Assembly: GCA_963767245.1 (NCBI GenBank)
Contig: CAVYDG010000009.1
Location: forward strand, 1-64,000
Length of the DNA stretch: 64,000 nucleotides
Source of the DNA: Roseiarcus sp963767245
GTDB taxonomy: Bacteria > Pseudomonadota > Alphaproteobacteria > Rhizobiales > Beijerinckiaceae
Reading direction: 5' to 3'
Positions 8,676 to 17,204 of this stretch are shown piece by piece (position 1 is the stretch's first letter; every line of letters begins with the position of its first letter). A program made the position numbers and the translations under genes. The notes beneath the pieces are model-generated. The model saw only the letters and a program-made list of their open reading frames with translations, searched no databases and was not told the DNA's origin.

Positions 8676-9809
8676 ATGGCGTTGAGGATGGTTTTGTTGA
8701 CCGGTTGCCTCCTGGCCTTCAGTCCAGTCCTCGCGGAGCCTGTTCGCATCGGCGTTACCACAATCCTCAGCGGACCAATGGCCGACCGCGGGCAAAGTGA
8801 GCAATATGGCGTCGAGCTGGCGCTACAGCGAACCAACGAGGCCGGCGGGGTCCTGGGGAGGCCGGTGGAGGCGCTTTACGGCGACAACGCCGCTGATCCT
8901 GAAACCGGGATCGCAGCCACGAAAAGACTGATCGAGGAGCAGCATGTCTCTGTGCTGCTGGGCGCGCTCGCGACGCCGGTCACCCATGCAATTATGCCTA
9001 TCGTTGCAGAGGCGAAAGTGCCTCTCGTGATCGACATTTCAGCAGGACAGGATTTCGTCGACGCTTCCGGAGTTGGCGGCAATGACTATGCCTTCAAGAC
9101 GATCCCGTCCGATCGCGACATCGCCCTCGCCCTCATGGGCTGGCTCAAGGGCCAGGGCGTCCACAGCGTCGCAATTGTCAGCGACGACAACCCGTTCAAC
9201 CACGTTAACGCGGACAGTATGGAGAAGGCCGCGACTGCGGCAGACATCAAGGTTCTCGCCAACGAGACGATCGCCAAGGACACGAAGGACCTTGCTCCAT
9301 TGCTTGGCCGGTTCAAGGCGCTTGCCCCTGACCGGATCGTAACATTGCTGGGCGCTTCCACAGCGCCCTTCTTTCGCGCCTACGAGCAGTCCGGCTGGAG
9401 CGTCCCCATCACCGGCCGCATCGATTTTCTCGTCGCCACGGGCGCGGTGTCTCCGCAATTCCTCACCTCCGGTGGCCTGGACGGCGCCACGAGCATTACG
9501 GTCTTCAACCCCTTGATCGAAACGCCGGGTGTGCAGGACTTCATTCAGGCTTACCGCGCGAAATTTGGGATTATGCCGACCCAGCGCTCATTCTTCGCCT
9601 ACGAGGCGACCAATCTCGTTGTCGACGCGATCCGTCGCGCGAACTCTGACAAGCCCGAGGACATTCAGCGGGCGCTCAAGACCACGGCGATGCCGTCGTT
9701 ACTTGGCGGAACCTATGCGATGGACGACCACAATCATCCCCGCACCCCGATGCAAATCGTCGGCGTGCGAAGTGGGAAGATGAGTGTGATCGCCCAGGTT
9801 GGCGGCTGA
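8676..9809 (+). CDS. Branched-chain amino acid-type ABC transporter substrate-binding protein
   Basis: A 377-aa periplasmic solute-binding protein of the LivJ class (type I fold). It would capture an amino acid, amide, urea or aromatic acid and deliver it to an inner-membrane ABC permease. A signal peptide (MALRMVLLTGCLLAFSPVLA) precedes PVRIGVTTILSGPMADRG, the classic start of the mature fold. Later signatures include YGVELALQRTNEAGGVLGR and the conserved C-terminal IQRALKTTAMPSLLGG. ATG 8676 is preferred over the longer frame because it has a strong ribosome binding site and immediately begins the signal peptide. No cognate permease or ATPase lies in the window, so it is either an orphan or cut off from its operon. 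Specificity is unknown. Confidence 0.88.
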   Translation: MALRMVLLTGCLLAFSPVLAEPVRIGVTTILSGPMADRGQSEQYGVELALQRTNEAGGVLGRPVEALYGDNAADPETGIAATKRLIEEQHVSVLLGALATPVTHAIMPIVAEAKVPLVIDISAGQDFVDASGVGGNDYAFKTIPSDRDIALALMGWLKGQGVHSVAIVSDDNPFNHVNADSMEKAATAADIKVLANETIAKDTKDLAPLLGRFKALAPDRIVTLLGASTAPFFRAYEQSGWSVPITGRIDFLVATGAVSPQFLTSGGLDGATSITVFNPLIETPGVQDFIQAYRAKFGIMPTQRSFFAYEATNLVVDAIRRANSDKPEDIQRALKTTAMPSLLGGTYAMDDHNHPRTPMQIVGVRSGKMSVIAQVGG

Positions 9810-10140
9810 AACATTGCGGCGTCGACGATTGACCGCCATTTGCGCATTTGAGACGTTTGAGCGACGTCTCGGTTCGACGTATTGCGGACATAGGAATCGA
9901 GGCCTTGGACACCTCAATTAGGCGGGAAGCGAACCTTATGAGGGGGTCGCAAGCGAAGGCCGGTATCCGCCTCAAGCAGGCATGGATCGACGTGCCGCCG
10001 AACATCGCGAAGGGAGGACTGCGATCACTCGGAGTGCCTGCCCGTGACGGCCGGACTGGCGCAAAAAAACGGTCATCATGCAAATGAACAACACGCCGTG
10101 GTCGCGTCGATCACCGGCTAGGCCGCGAGCGATGCGTGGC
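9810..10140. other. No gene recognised
   Basis: Nothing on either strand resembles a known family. This stretch begins a zone (to about 10.98 kb) made up of gene scraps. Confidence 0.4.
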
Positions 10141-10272
10141 TCGCCCTTGCTCGGCGCCGTTCCCGGGCTCTATTTTGCCGGGCTCGATTACGCAGCAACG
10201 AGGAAATCGGGCACCATACCAGCCGTTGCCGAGGAGGCAGCCCTCATGGTTGAACATATAGCAAAGAGATGA
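10141..10272 (+). pseudogene. C-terminal scrap of an FAD-dependent oxidoreductase
   Basis: The frame reads GAVPGLYFAGLDYAATRKSG, then TIPAVAEEAALMVEHIAKR and a stop. This matches the C-terminal end of CzcO-like flavin monooxygenases, where a GLYFVGLD...RKSG segment closes the second nucleotide-binding domain. Everything upstream of this tail is missing. The last stop is probably the original one. Confidence 0.5.
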
Positions 10273-10605
10273 GCCAACCTCGGGACGGATATTGAGCAGA
10301 CCCCTTGCGCTAAACAGGGCAGCCGATGCGTAGCCGGCGCATTTCGCGACAGACTGCGGAGCGCCCAAGGTCGAGCTGCTTTAACCCGCACCTCGCCAAG
10401 TTGTGTGGGAGCATATCGATTTCTCTGGTGACTTCCTTTGCCAAATTAACCCGCCGGAACGCTCTCCGAATTTGACACTCGATACGCACTTCGTTCGGGT
10501 GACGGAGCGCCGGACCCGACCTTCGCCGATCTGGGCCGTAACCGCAGCGATGGCCGCTTGCTGGGTTGGAGCGGACCCGCTGAATGCGGGGATCGTTCCA
10601 GAGCT
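10273..10605. other. No gene recognised
   Basis: Only shadow frames are visible. No repeats or terminal inverted repeats were found. Confidence 0.4.
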
Positions 10606-10805
10606 TCACTGGCCCTCTAACGCGATCATGACGCCGCGCGCCGCTGCATGCCTCTTGGCGATCAGCGGCCGATAGCCGGGATCGTTGTACCAATCCTTGA
10701 TCGCCTGCTTGCTCGGAAATTCGACAACTACGACGCGGCTTGGTCGTTGCCCTTCGAGCATTTCATGCGTGCCGGCTTGGTGAGATAACGTCCGCCGTTG
10801 GCGCG
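10606..10805 (-). pseudogene. DUF1330 protein fragment, frameshifted
   Basis: On the minus strand the end of a DUF1330 domain can be read: GTHEMLEGQRPSRVVVVEF, then KDWYNDPGYRPLIAKRHAAA and a TGA stop at 10606-10608. Upstream, in another frame, is ANGGRYLTK, which normally joins directly to the GTHEMLEG segment. One base is missing from an AAGGCC run (AAGCC is seen, near 10780). The N-terminal 30 or so residues are not recognisable. Confidence 0.6.
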
Positions 10806-11107
10806 CTCGTGTGTCGACGCCCCAAGCCTACCCGGCGCGAGCATGTCATTTCGCCCCGCGTTATTCAGCAGCGCGGGGCGATTTCTCTCAAGGCTCACTG
10901 GAAACGTGCTGGGCTGACGGATCGCCGCATCCGGCGAATGAGAGCAAACGCGCCTTCATCTCAAGGAATCGCGAACTCCCTCGGCTGCAAAATCGCTTGC
11001 AATAACGACCCCCTGAGGGGCGGCCTTCGCGTCCAATAACGACCCCTCTGACGTTGTGTGTCAGCGTTCTTCCCTTTGGCCCGGATCGGCCGGGAAGGGC
11101 TGATGGG

Positions 11108-12607
11108 ATGGTCGGCGTGGATAAGATTGGCGAGATACGACGCGCCTATTTCGAACAGGAGCGGCCGATCAAGGAGATCGTTCGGACGCTTTCAGTGTCC
11201 CGCGCGACGGTCCGCAAGATCATCCGTGGCCACCAAACGGAGTTCAAGTACGCTCGCGACGTTCAGCCGACGCCGAAGCTGGGCGTCTGGGTCGAGGCGC
11301 TGACTGAGATTCTGGAGTCGGAATCCAAGCTGGCAAAGCGGGAACGACGCTCGACGCAACGGCTGTTCGAGGAACTGCGTGGGCGCGGATATGACGGCGC
11401 CCACGACAGCGTGCATCGGTTCGTGAGGTCCTGGCGCGAGGAACGGGCCCGGGTTCCTGCGCATGCCTATGTGCCGATGAGCTTCGCGCCGGGGGAAGCC
11501 TATCAGTTCGATTGGAGCCACGAGACGATCACGCTTCAGGGGCTGCCGCTGACGGTCAAGGCGGCGCACATGAAGCTGTCGCACAGCCGTATGCCGTTCG
11601 TTCGAGTTTATTTTCGTGAGACCCAAGAGCTGGTGTTCGACGCCCACGACAAGGCGTTCCAGTTCTATGGCGGGATCTGCCGGCGCGGCATCTACGACAA
11701 CATGAAGACGGCGGTCGAGGCGATCTTCGTGGGCAAAGCGCGCCGGTATAATGGCCGCTTTCTCCAGATGTGCTCGCACCATCTGATCGAACCAGTGGCC
11801 TGCACGCCCGCGTCGGGCTGGGAGAAGGGTCAGGTCGAGAACCAGGTCGGCAACCTGCGGGACCAGATGTTCCGGCCCAAGCCTCGGGTGAAAAGCCTGA
11901 CCGAGTTGAATGCATGGCTGGAAGATCAGTGCATCGCCTACGCCAAACGAACCCGGCATCCCGAGTTCAAGGATCGAACGATCTGGGACGTGTTCGAGGA
12001 GGAACGGGCGAGCCTGATGCAGCTTCGCGGCCCGTTCGACGGGTTCGTCGAGAAGGCGGTCCGGGCCAGCACCACCTGCCTGATCATGGCCGACCACAAT
12101 CGCTACAGCGTCGATGCGCGCGCCGCCGGCCGAATGGTTCTGGTGCGCTCTCATGCTGAGCGCGTTGTCGTGATGCTGGGCGATGAAGTCGTCGCCGATC
12201 ATCCGCGTCAGTTCCAGCGCGACCGGATCATTTACGATCCCTGGCATTACCTGCCGGTGCTGATGAAGAAGCCCGGCGCCTTGCGTAACGGCGCGCCGTT
12301 CAAGGACTGGGATCTGCCGGCCGCGCTGACCCAGGTGCGCGCCAAGCTGAAGCCGCACACCGACGGCGACCGCCAGTTCGTCAAGATATTGGGCGCGGTT
12401 CTCGATCATGGGCTCGGCGCGGTCGAGGCCGCCTGCGCCGAGGCGCTGGAGGCGGGCATCGCCAGCGGCGACGTGATCCTGACTGTGCTGGCGCGCCGGC
12501 GGCAGCCCGCGCCGCCTCCCAGCATCACTACTCCCGACGCGCTTCGCCTAAAGATCGAACCCGCGGCCGATTGTGGCCGCTACGACCGCATAAGGAAAAT
12601 CGCCTGA
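11108..12607 (+). CDS. istA: IS21 transposase IstA
   Basis: A 499-aa DDE recombinase that catalyses strand transfer of the IS21 element with the IstB ATPase. Seen: an N-terminal helix-turn-helix (RPIKEIVRTLSVSRATVRKI), the rve-type catalytic core beginning GEAYQFDWSHETI with the first Asp, a later YDNMKTAVEAI segment with the second Asp, and GWEKGQVENQVG with the catalytic Glu. The C-terminal domain is intact. Start at 11108 is chosen because MVGVDKIGEIRR matches the usual N-terminus. The stop overlaps the istB start as TGATG, the usual translational coupling. Confidence 0.92.
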   Translation: MVGVDKIGEIRRAYFEQERPIKEIVRTLSVSRATVRKIIRGHQTEFKYARDVQPTPKLGVWVEALTEILESESKLAKRERRSTQRLFEELRGRGYDGAHDSVHRFVRSWREERARVPAHAYVPMSFAPGEAYQFDWSHETITLQGLPLTVKAAHMKLSHSRMPFVRVYFRETQELVFDAHDKAFQFYGGICRRGIYDNMKTAVEAIFVGKARRYNGRFLQMCSHHLIEPVACTPASGWEKGQVENQVGNLRDQMFRPKPRVKSLTELNAWLEDQCIAYAKRTRHPEFKDRTIWDVFEEERASLMQLRGPFDGFVEKAVRASTTCLIMADHNRYSVDARAAGRMVLVRSHAERVVVMLGDEVVADHPRQFQRDRIIYDPWHYLPVLMKKPGALRNGAPFKDWDLPAALTQVRAKLKPHTDGDRQFVKILGAVLDHGLGAVEAACAEALEAGIASGDVILTVLARRRQPAPPPSITTPDALRLKIEPAADCGRYDRIRKIA

Positions 12608-13335
12608 TGGAACGCCATGAGATTCTGGAGGCGATGAGCGAACTTAAGCTCTACGGCATGCGCGCCAGCTTCGACGAGATCGCCGGCAAGGGCCTTGCCC
12701 GGCGCGACGAGCTTTATCCGCTGATCGACAGCCTGATCCGCGCCGAGCGCACCCACCGACAGGCACGCTCGATCAGCTATCGCATCGCCGGCGCGAAGTT
12801 CCCGGTCCTCAAGGACATCGACAAGTTCGTCTTTGCGGACACGCCGGTAGACGAAGGCCAAGTTCGCGAACTCACCTCCGGCGCCTTCCTCGACGCCAAA
12901 CGCAACGCGATCTTCATCGGCGGAACGGGCACGGGAAAAACCCATCTTTGCATCGCCGTGGCGTCCGCGGTCATTCGCGCCCGCGCCAGAGGGCGCTTCT
13001 TCAATCTGGTCGATCTCGTAAATCAGCTGGAACAAGAGAAGGCGGCCGGTCGTAGCGGCCGATTATCGGAAAACCTGCTGCGCTATGATCTCATCGTCAT
13101 CGACGAACTCGGCTATCTCCCGTTCAGCCAACCCGGCGGTCAGTTGCTGTTCCATCTGATCAGCAAGCTCTATGAAAACACCTCGCTGCTGATAACGACC
13201 AATCTCGCCTTCGCCGACTGGCCGCAGGTGTTCGGCGACGCCAAAATGACCACCGCCATGCTCGACCGCCTGACGCACCACTGCGATATCGTGGAAACCG
13301 GCAACACGAGCTGGCGGTTCAAAAACCGCTCCTGA
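12607..13335 (+). CDS. istB: IS21 helper ATPase IstB
   Basis: A 242-aa AAA+ ATPase of the DnaC/IstB class, which selects target DNA and stimulates IstA. Walker A is GGTGTGKTHLC and Walker B is LIVIDELGYLPF; sensor residues follow in SLLITTNLAF. Length and sequence are normal and there are no frameshifts. It is translated from the TGATG overlap with istA. Confidence 0.93.
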   Translation: MERHEILEAMSELKLYGMRASFDEIAGKGLARRDELYPLIDSLIRAERTHRQARSISYRIAGAKFPVLKDIDKFVFADTPVDEGQVRELTSGAFLDAKRNAIFIGGTGTGKTHLCIAVASAVIRARARGRFFNLVDLVNQLEQEKAAGRSGRLSENLLRYDLIVIDELGYLPFSQPGGQLLFHLISKLYENTSLLITTNLAFADWPQVFGDAKMTTAMLDRLTHHCDIVETGNTSWRFKNRS

Positions 13336-13568
13336 GACAGATCCCCGCCAAGCACGGCCTCGTCGTATCTCGAGCCGGCCCCCGTGAGATAAAATCTTCC
13401 ACGCGCCGCCGCTGCCGCGCCTCCAGTCGGGCTGCGCCCTCCCTCCGTCGCACTAACGGCGGCGCATCCTCATCCTGATTTACCGCGCACTCATCCGCCA
13501 AGATTCGTCACGCCCCGAGGGGTCGGTATTGGACGCGAAAGGGGGTCGCGCTTGAAAGCGATTTGACA

Positions 13569-13678
13569 TTGATCGTGTGCTCCCATCCGTCGCCGTAGTC
13601 GTAGAGATAGCGCAGGGTCTTGGTTCCGGCGTCCTCGAGCACGTCGATCAGTTTCGCCTTGCGGGCGTCGAGCGGTCC
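13569..13678 (-). pseudogene. Fragment of a plasmid pRiA4b ORF-3-like protein
   Basis: The minus strand encodes GPLDARKAKLIDVLEDAG, then KTLRYLYDYGDGWEHTI, the signature central stretch of the pRiA4b ORF-3 family. The fragment is only about 36 codons. Its 3' side is cut by the end of the IS21 element (13568) and its 5' side by the end of an IS66 element (about 13679). It is a gene sliver trapped between two transposons. Confidence 0.75.
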
Positions 13679-13724
13679 GTAACCGTCCGGCATAGGCCGC
13701 GGGGGCTGGCGCTCGGGGCCGAGA

Positions 13725-13958
13725 TCAGCACTCCTCGCGCGGCTTCGTTTCCCGGTGGATCTTGATCAGCTCGACGAGGCTGTCGACGCCGTCGTCGGTG
13801 AAGGCCATGACGCTTTCGTCGCCGAGGCTCAGGACCCGGATGGGGCCGTCCTCGGGCTCCATTTCGATAGCGACGTCGAAGAGGAAGTCGACGTCCTCGC
13901 CGAGGTCTTTGGCGACGCGGTCGATGGTCCTGACGCGGGAGACCTTGTTTACGTGCAT
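13725..13958 (-). CDS. Small acidic passenger protein of the IS66 element
   Basis: A 77-aa protein (MHVNKVSRVRTIDRVAKDLG...) rich in Asp and Glu, with no recognised domain. It starts 4 bases after the tnpC stop, on the same strand and inside the predicted IS66 end, so it is almost certainly co-transcribed with tnpC. Similar small acidic ORFs are found downstream of tnpC in some rhizobial IS66 elements (family recollection, not checked). A role in transposition or its regulation is conceivable but unproven. Confidence 0.55.
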   Translation of the reverse strand: MHVNKVSRVRTIDRVAKDLGEDVDFLFDVAIEMEPEDGPIRVLSLGDESVMAFTDDGVDSLVELIKIHRETKPREEC

Positions 13959-13961
13959 GGG

Positions 13962-14222
13962 TCAGGCCGCGAGCGCCGCGATGGCCTGAGGCCGCGGCCG
14001 CCAGTTCCAGGGCAGCAGTTCGTCGAGCCGATGCGCGGGATGGCCGGCGATGCGTGAGAGGACATCGGCGAGCCACGCCTGCGGATCGACGCCGTTCATC
14101 TTGGCGGTGACGATGAGACTGTACATGGCTGCGGCGCGCCGCCCTCCGCGATCAGACCCGCAGAATAACCAGGATTTCCGCCCGAGCGCCGCACAGCGCA
14201 GCCCGCGCTCAGCGGCATTGTT
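13962..14222 (-). pseudogene. tnpC: IS66 transposase TnpC, C-terminal part
   Basis: Reads NNAAERGLRCAALGRKSW, LFCGSDRGGRRAAAMYSLI, then WLADVLSRIAGHPAHRLDEL and LLPWNW before the stop, the classic IS66 TnpC C-terminus including the catalytic Glu (NNAAER). It is separated from the rest of tnpC by the inserted IS110 copy. The break lies between VCMS and NNAAER, which are contiguous in intact relatives. Confidence 0.85.
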
Positions 14223-14463
14223 AACGGGTATGGTGCCTGCGACGCTCCCCTTCCGACTGGCGTTCATGCTCCGAGGAAGTCATGAATGAACCACCGGGAT
14301 CGGGGCGTCGGGAGCGCGAAACGGCGGCAGGCCGTCCTATCCATGAGCTGCGAGCTCGAGTTGTTACATGGCCGCCCCTACGACTTGCCCGGTTGCGCCG
14401 CGAGCGCGGATCCGTAGATGTCGTGCAAGCCCGCTGGCTCCCTAGAACGAAGATGGAGGAGTC
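14223..14463 (+). ncRNA. Candidate bridge-RNA region in the IS110 left end
   Basis: IS110-group elements encode a structured bridge RNA in the noncoding left end upstream of the transposase. The RNA pairs with target and donor DNA. This element has a 240-bp noncoding stretch in exactly that place. It contains several self-complementary segments, such as CGGGATCGGGGCG near 14300 and GAGCTGCGAGCTC near 14345. The RNA boundaries and guide loops were not resolved, so this is a position-based inference. Confidence 0.35.
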
Positions 14464-15682
14464 ATGGCGATCATTGGCATGGACATTCATCGCTCGTTCG
14501 CCCAGGTGGCGTTCCTGGAGAACGGGCAGATCAAGCGGGAGCAACGGGTCGAACTCGTTCACGATCGTCTCGTCAAGTTCGCGAAGACGTTGTCGGTCGA
14601 GGACGAGGTCGTCATCGAGGCCACAGGCAACAGCGCGGCTGTCGAGCGAAATCTTGCGGCCCTTCGTCAAGCGTGTTGTCGTGGCAAATTCGAGAATGGT
14701 TCGCGCGATCGCCTACGCGCGAGTGAAGACCGACAAGATCGACGCAGCGATCTTGGCCAAACTACACGCCGGCGGCTTTCTGCCGGAAGTCTGGATCCCA
14801 GACGACGACACCCAACGGCAGCGGCGCCATACGGCTGAGCGCATGGGCGTCCTCGAGCAGGTCGTTCGCACAAAGGGACGCATCCATTCGATCCTGCACG
14901 CAAACCTGATCCCGAAGTACTCGGGACACTTGTTCGGGAAGACCGGAAAGAAATGGCTGGCCGGCCTGCCTTTACCTGACGACGAGAAGGCGATCGTCGG
15001 GAGGCTGGTCGACGAGTTGGAGCGCAATTCGGATCAGCTCGCGAAGCTCGACATGGCGATCATCCGTAATGCGCTCGAAGACCCGCGAGTGGTTCGCCTG
15101 ATGACGATCCCTGGGATCGGGCCAGTCGTCGCATCGACCGTCTTGGCCTCCATCGGCGACATCTCGCGGTTCGAGACGCCAGAGAAGTTGAGTTCCTACT
15201 TCGGCTTGACGCCGAAGGTTCGCCAGTCCGGCGATCGCCCCGCACGCCATGGACGTATCAGCAAGCAGGGAAACACGCACGCGCGCAAGATGCTTGTCGA
15301 GGCGGCGTGGTCCGCGAAGACGGCGCCAGGTCCGTTGAGGGCGTTCTTCGGACGTGTCCAGCGAAATCGGGGTGCGCCTGCTGCGGCGGTCGCGACCGCG
15401 AGAAAGCTGGCGGTGATGATCTGGCATGTTCTGACGGACGAAACCGAGTACGCCTACGCGCGGCCCGCCTTCACCGCCATGAAGCTACGCAAAGCCGCGC
15501 TCAAAGCCGGTGCCCCGCGCGAATATGGCAAGGCGGGACCAGGTCGCGACTATTGGATCAAGGAGATCCGAGAGCGAGAAGCCGACTACGTGCGGCGTGC
15601 TGAGCAGGCCTACGAGCGAATGGTGGCGGCGTGGAAGGAAAAGCCGCCCAAGGCTCCGGCTACGGCCGCTGCGCCTGGCTGA
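14464..15682 (+). pseudogene. IS110-family DEDD transposase, frameshifted
   Basis: Starts at ATG 14464 after GGAGG (14455-14460) and reads MAIIGMDIHRSFAQVAF, with catalytic Asp in GMDIH and Glu in VIEATGNSAAVERNL. Continuation needs a shift of one base near 14655. In the other frame the protein reads RPFVKRVVVANSRMVR, then ARVKTDKIDAAILAKL with the next two acidic residues. The helix-hairpin-helix and Tnp20 domain follow (TIPGIGPVVASTVLASIG, then SYFGLTPKVRQSG and KQGNTHARKMLVEAAW with the catalytic Ser region). Total length of about 406 codons is normal. The indel between the catalytic Glu and Asp would abolish activity unless it is a sequencing error. Confidence 0.85.
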
Positions 15683-15709
15683 GGATTCCCTCTTCTCAAC
15701 ACCATCCGT

Positions 15710-16072
15710 GGACATGCAGACGCGCCCGTCGTCGAGGAACAGCGTGAACGCCGGCCAGCGGTTGAGCATGTACTGGATCGCCTTCACCAGGTCGTGCCCG
15801 CGCGACAGCCTCGCCGCCTGCTCCCGCATGTAGGTCATGAGATCGTCGACCAGGGGCCGGCTTTCGGCGCGGCGGACCGCCAGGCGCTGTTCGGGGCTCC
15901 TGCCGTTGATCGACCGCTCGATCGCAAACAGCGCGTCGATGCGACGCACCACCTCGATGGCGATCGGCGACAGCGGGATCTCGCTCTTTCCGACGGCCTT
16001 GCGGCGCGCGTTCTCCTCGACGTCGGCCAGAACGAAGAACTTGCGCCGCGCATGCGCCCAGCTTGCGTCAGG
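15710..16072 (-). pseudogene. tnpC: IS66 transposase TnpC, central part
   Basis: Reads ASWAHARRKFFVLADVEE, then PLSPIAIEVVRRIDALFAIE, LVDDLMTYMREQAARLSRG and AFTLFLDDGRVCMS. This is the IS66 TnpC core including the conserved WAHARRKFF. It is cut on its 3' side by the IS110 copy and on its 5' side by the group II intron junction at about 16072, so the N-terminal DNA-binding region and first catalytic Asp are lost. Confidence 0.85.
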
Positions 16073-16654
16073 GTAAGCCCTGGAAAGGAGGATGGATGTG
16101 ACCTGAAACCTTTCAAAGCGACCCAGAGGGTTCGACGCCCTCCCGGCAAAGGCGGAGCCCGCCAGCCGGAAGCGAGTCTTGCACGGGCGGCGGCAACGGC
16201 GTTCGTGAAGCGTAGACAGCGGGCGCTGAAGCCCTGTGGCAGCCTCGAAATCATGAAAGCGCCGAAGCCTTCGCCGTGTTGGGTCCGGGGGCAGCATCGA
16301 TCGCGACGACATGGCCAGACGCGACCGAATTCGGCCGGGGTCTCAGAGCAGGGCAAAGGCGCGGGAGGGGTCGCCAGGGAACCTGAGAGGTCCCGTCGTC
16401 GCCCGTACGGAAAAGCCCGGGACCCTGGAGCGCCGGGTGAACAAAGCTCCTGGCCCGGCGGTGGGCTCGAACATCGCCGGGAGCGCGACAGCGAACACGA
16501 ACGATCGAGCCCGGACGGAACCCCGAGGCGAAGACATAAGCCGACGGGCATGCGCGGCGGGACGTCGTAGCGGCTTCATAGTACCGCAGAGGGCGGGGAA
16601 CCGGGCTCGCCGGGACCCGTCGGAGGGAAGGGGGCCGCCACGCGATTAAGACCA
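16073..16654 (+). ncRNA. Group II intron 5' ribozyme domains (I-IV region)
   Basis: A noncoding 580-bp G/C-rich segment lies between the 5' junction and the maturase start. It contains many short complementary blocks, for example GGGAACCTGAGAGGTCCC near 16376. There is no coding potential on the plus strand. Position relative to the maturase and domain V fits intron domains I-IV, but the individual helices and exon-binding sequences were not resolved by eye. Confidence 0.55.
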
Positions 16655-17177
16655 TTGCGGGAAACATGGGAGGGAACTCTGAGTCCCGAAAACCTGTCCA
16701 CGAAACGACAATGGATAGCCGAACTGGCGAGGAAGCATCCCGAGCGGGTGTTCACCTCGCTGCACCACCTGATCGACCTCGAATGGATGTTCGAGGCGTT
16801 TCGTCTGACGCGCAAGGATGGCGCGCCGGGCGTCGACGGCGTGACGGCGGACGAATACGAGGCGAACCTGGAGGCCAATCTCACGGACCTGCTGGCGCGC
16901 CTCAAATCGGGCCGCTATGTCGCGCCGCCGGTGCGGCGGCATTACATCCCGAAGGCGGACGGCACGAAGCGCCCGCTCGGCATCCCGACGCTGGAAGACA
17001 AGGTTGCGCAGCGGGCGATCGTGCTGTTGCTAGAGCCGATCTACGAAACGGCGTTCCTGCCGTGCTCGTTCGGCTTCCGGCCCGGCCGCTCGGCCCATGA
17101 CGCTCTTCGCGCATTGCGAACGGGATTCATGGAGCGGGGCTGCGGTGGGTGGTGGACGTCGATATCTCCAAATACTT
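16655..17177 (+). pseudogene. ltrA: Group II intron reverse transcriptase/maturase, N-terminal part
   Basis: Starts at a TTG (16655), giving MRETWEGTLSPENLSTK, a start usual for this maturase group. The RT fingers follow: EAFRLTRKDGAPGVDGVTAD, then YIPKADGTKRPLGIPTLEDK and PCSFGFRPGRSAHDAL. Near 17137 a base is missing from a run of G (four seen where five are needed), shifting the frame before WVVDVDISKYF. At 17177 the gene is cut by the serine-recombinase element. Both lesions would inactivate the protein. Confidence 0.85.
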
Positions 17178-17204
17178 GTATGTCGCTTCATACTGCCCCC
17201 AGGT

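Larger units (their letters stand above)
10986..13568 (+). mobile_element. IS21-family insertion sequence
   Basis: A complete-looking 2.58-kb element with istA and istB on the plus strand. The ends are related inverted repeats: TGCAAAATCGCTTGCAA at 10986 and the complement of TGTCAAATCGCTTTCAA ending at 13568, with the TG...CA termini typical of IS21. Inside each end the motif CGACCCC(CT) occurs twice, separated by TTCGCGTCCAATA, so each end carries tandem copies of a putative transposase-binding site. No target duplication could be confirmed because the left flank is featureless. The right end lies inside a pRiA4b-ORF3-like gene remnant. Confidence 0.85.
14223..15709 (+). mobile_element. IS110-family insertion sequence
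   Basis: The IS66 tnpC reading frame stops making sense at about 14222 and resumes at about 15710, which delimits an insert of about 1.49 kb. The insert carries one IS110-type transposase gene and a 240-bp noncoding left end. No obvious terminal inverted repeats or target duplication are seen, as expected for IS110. Confidence 0.8.
13679..16072 (-). mobile_element. IS66-family element, interrupted and truncated
   Basis: The left (3') end begins at about 13679 with GTAACCGTCCGG, in the position and form of an IS66 terminal repeat, directly inside the pRiA4b-like fragment. It contains a small passenger gene, the 3' part of tnpC, an inserted IS110 copy (about 14223-15709) and the middle part of tnpC. 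At about 16072 it abuts the 5' end of a group II intron, and the N-terminal third of tnpC plus tnpA/tnpB are absent. The other terminal repeat is not in the window. Confidence 0.75.

Noticed and set aside
11192..12409. 405-codon frame antisense to istA
   Set aside because: Covers the conserved catalytic core of IstA; no independent evidence.
14464..15682. Programmed frameshifting in the IS110 transposase
   Set aside because: IS110 transposases are normally single-frame, and I see no slippery heptamer at the switch point.
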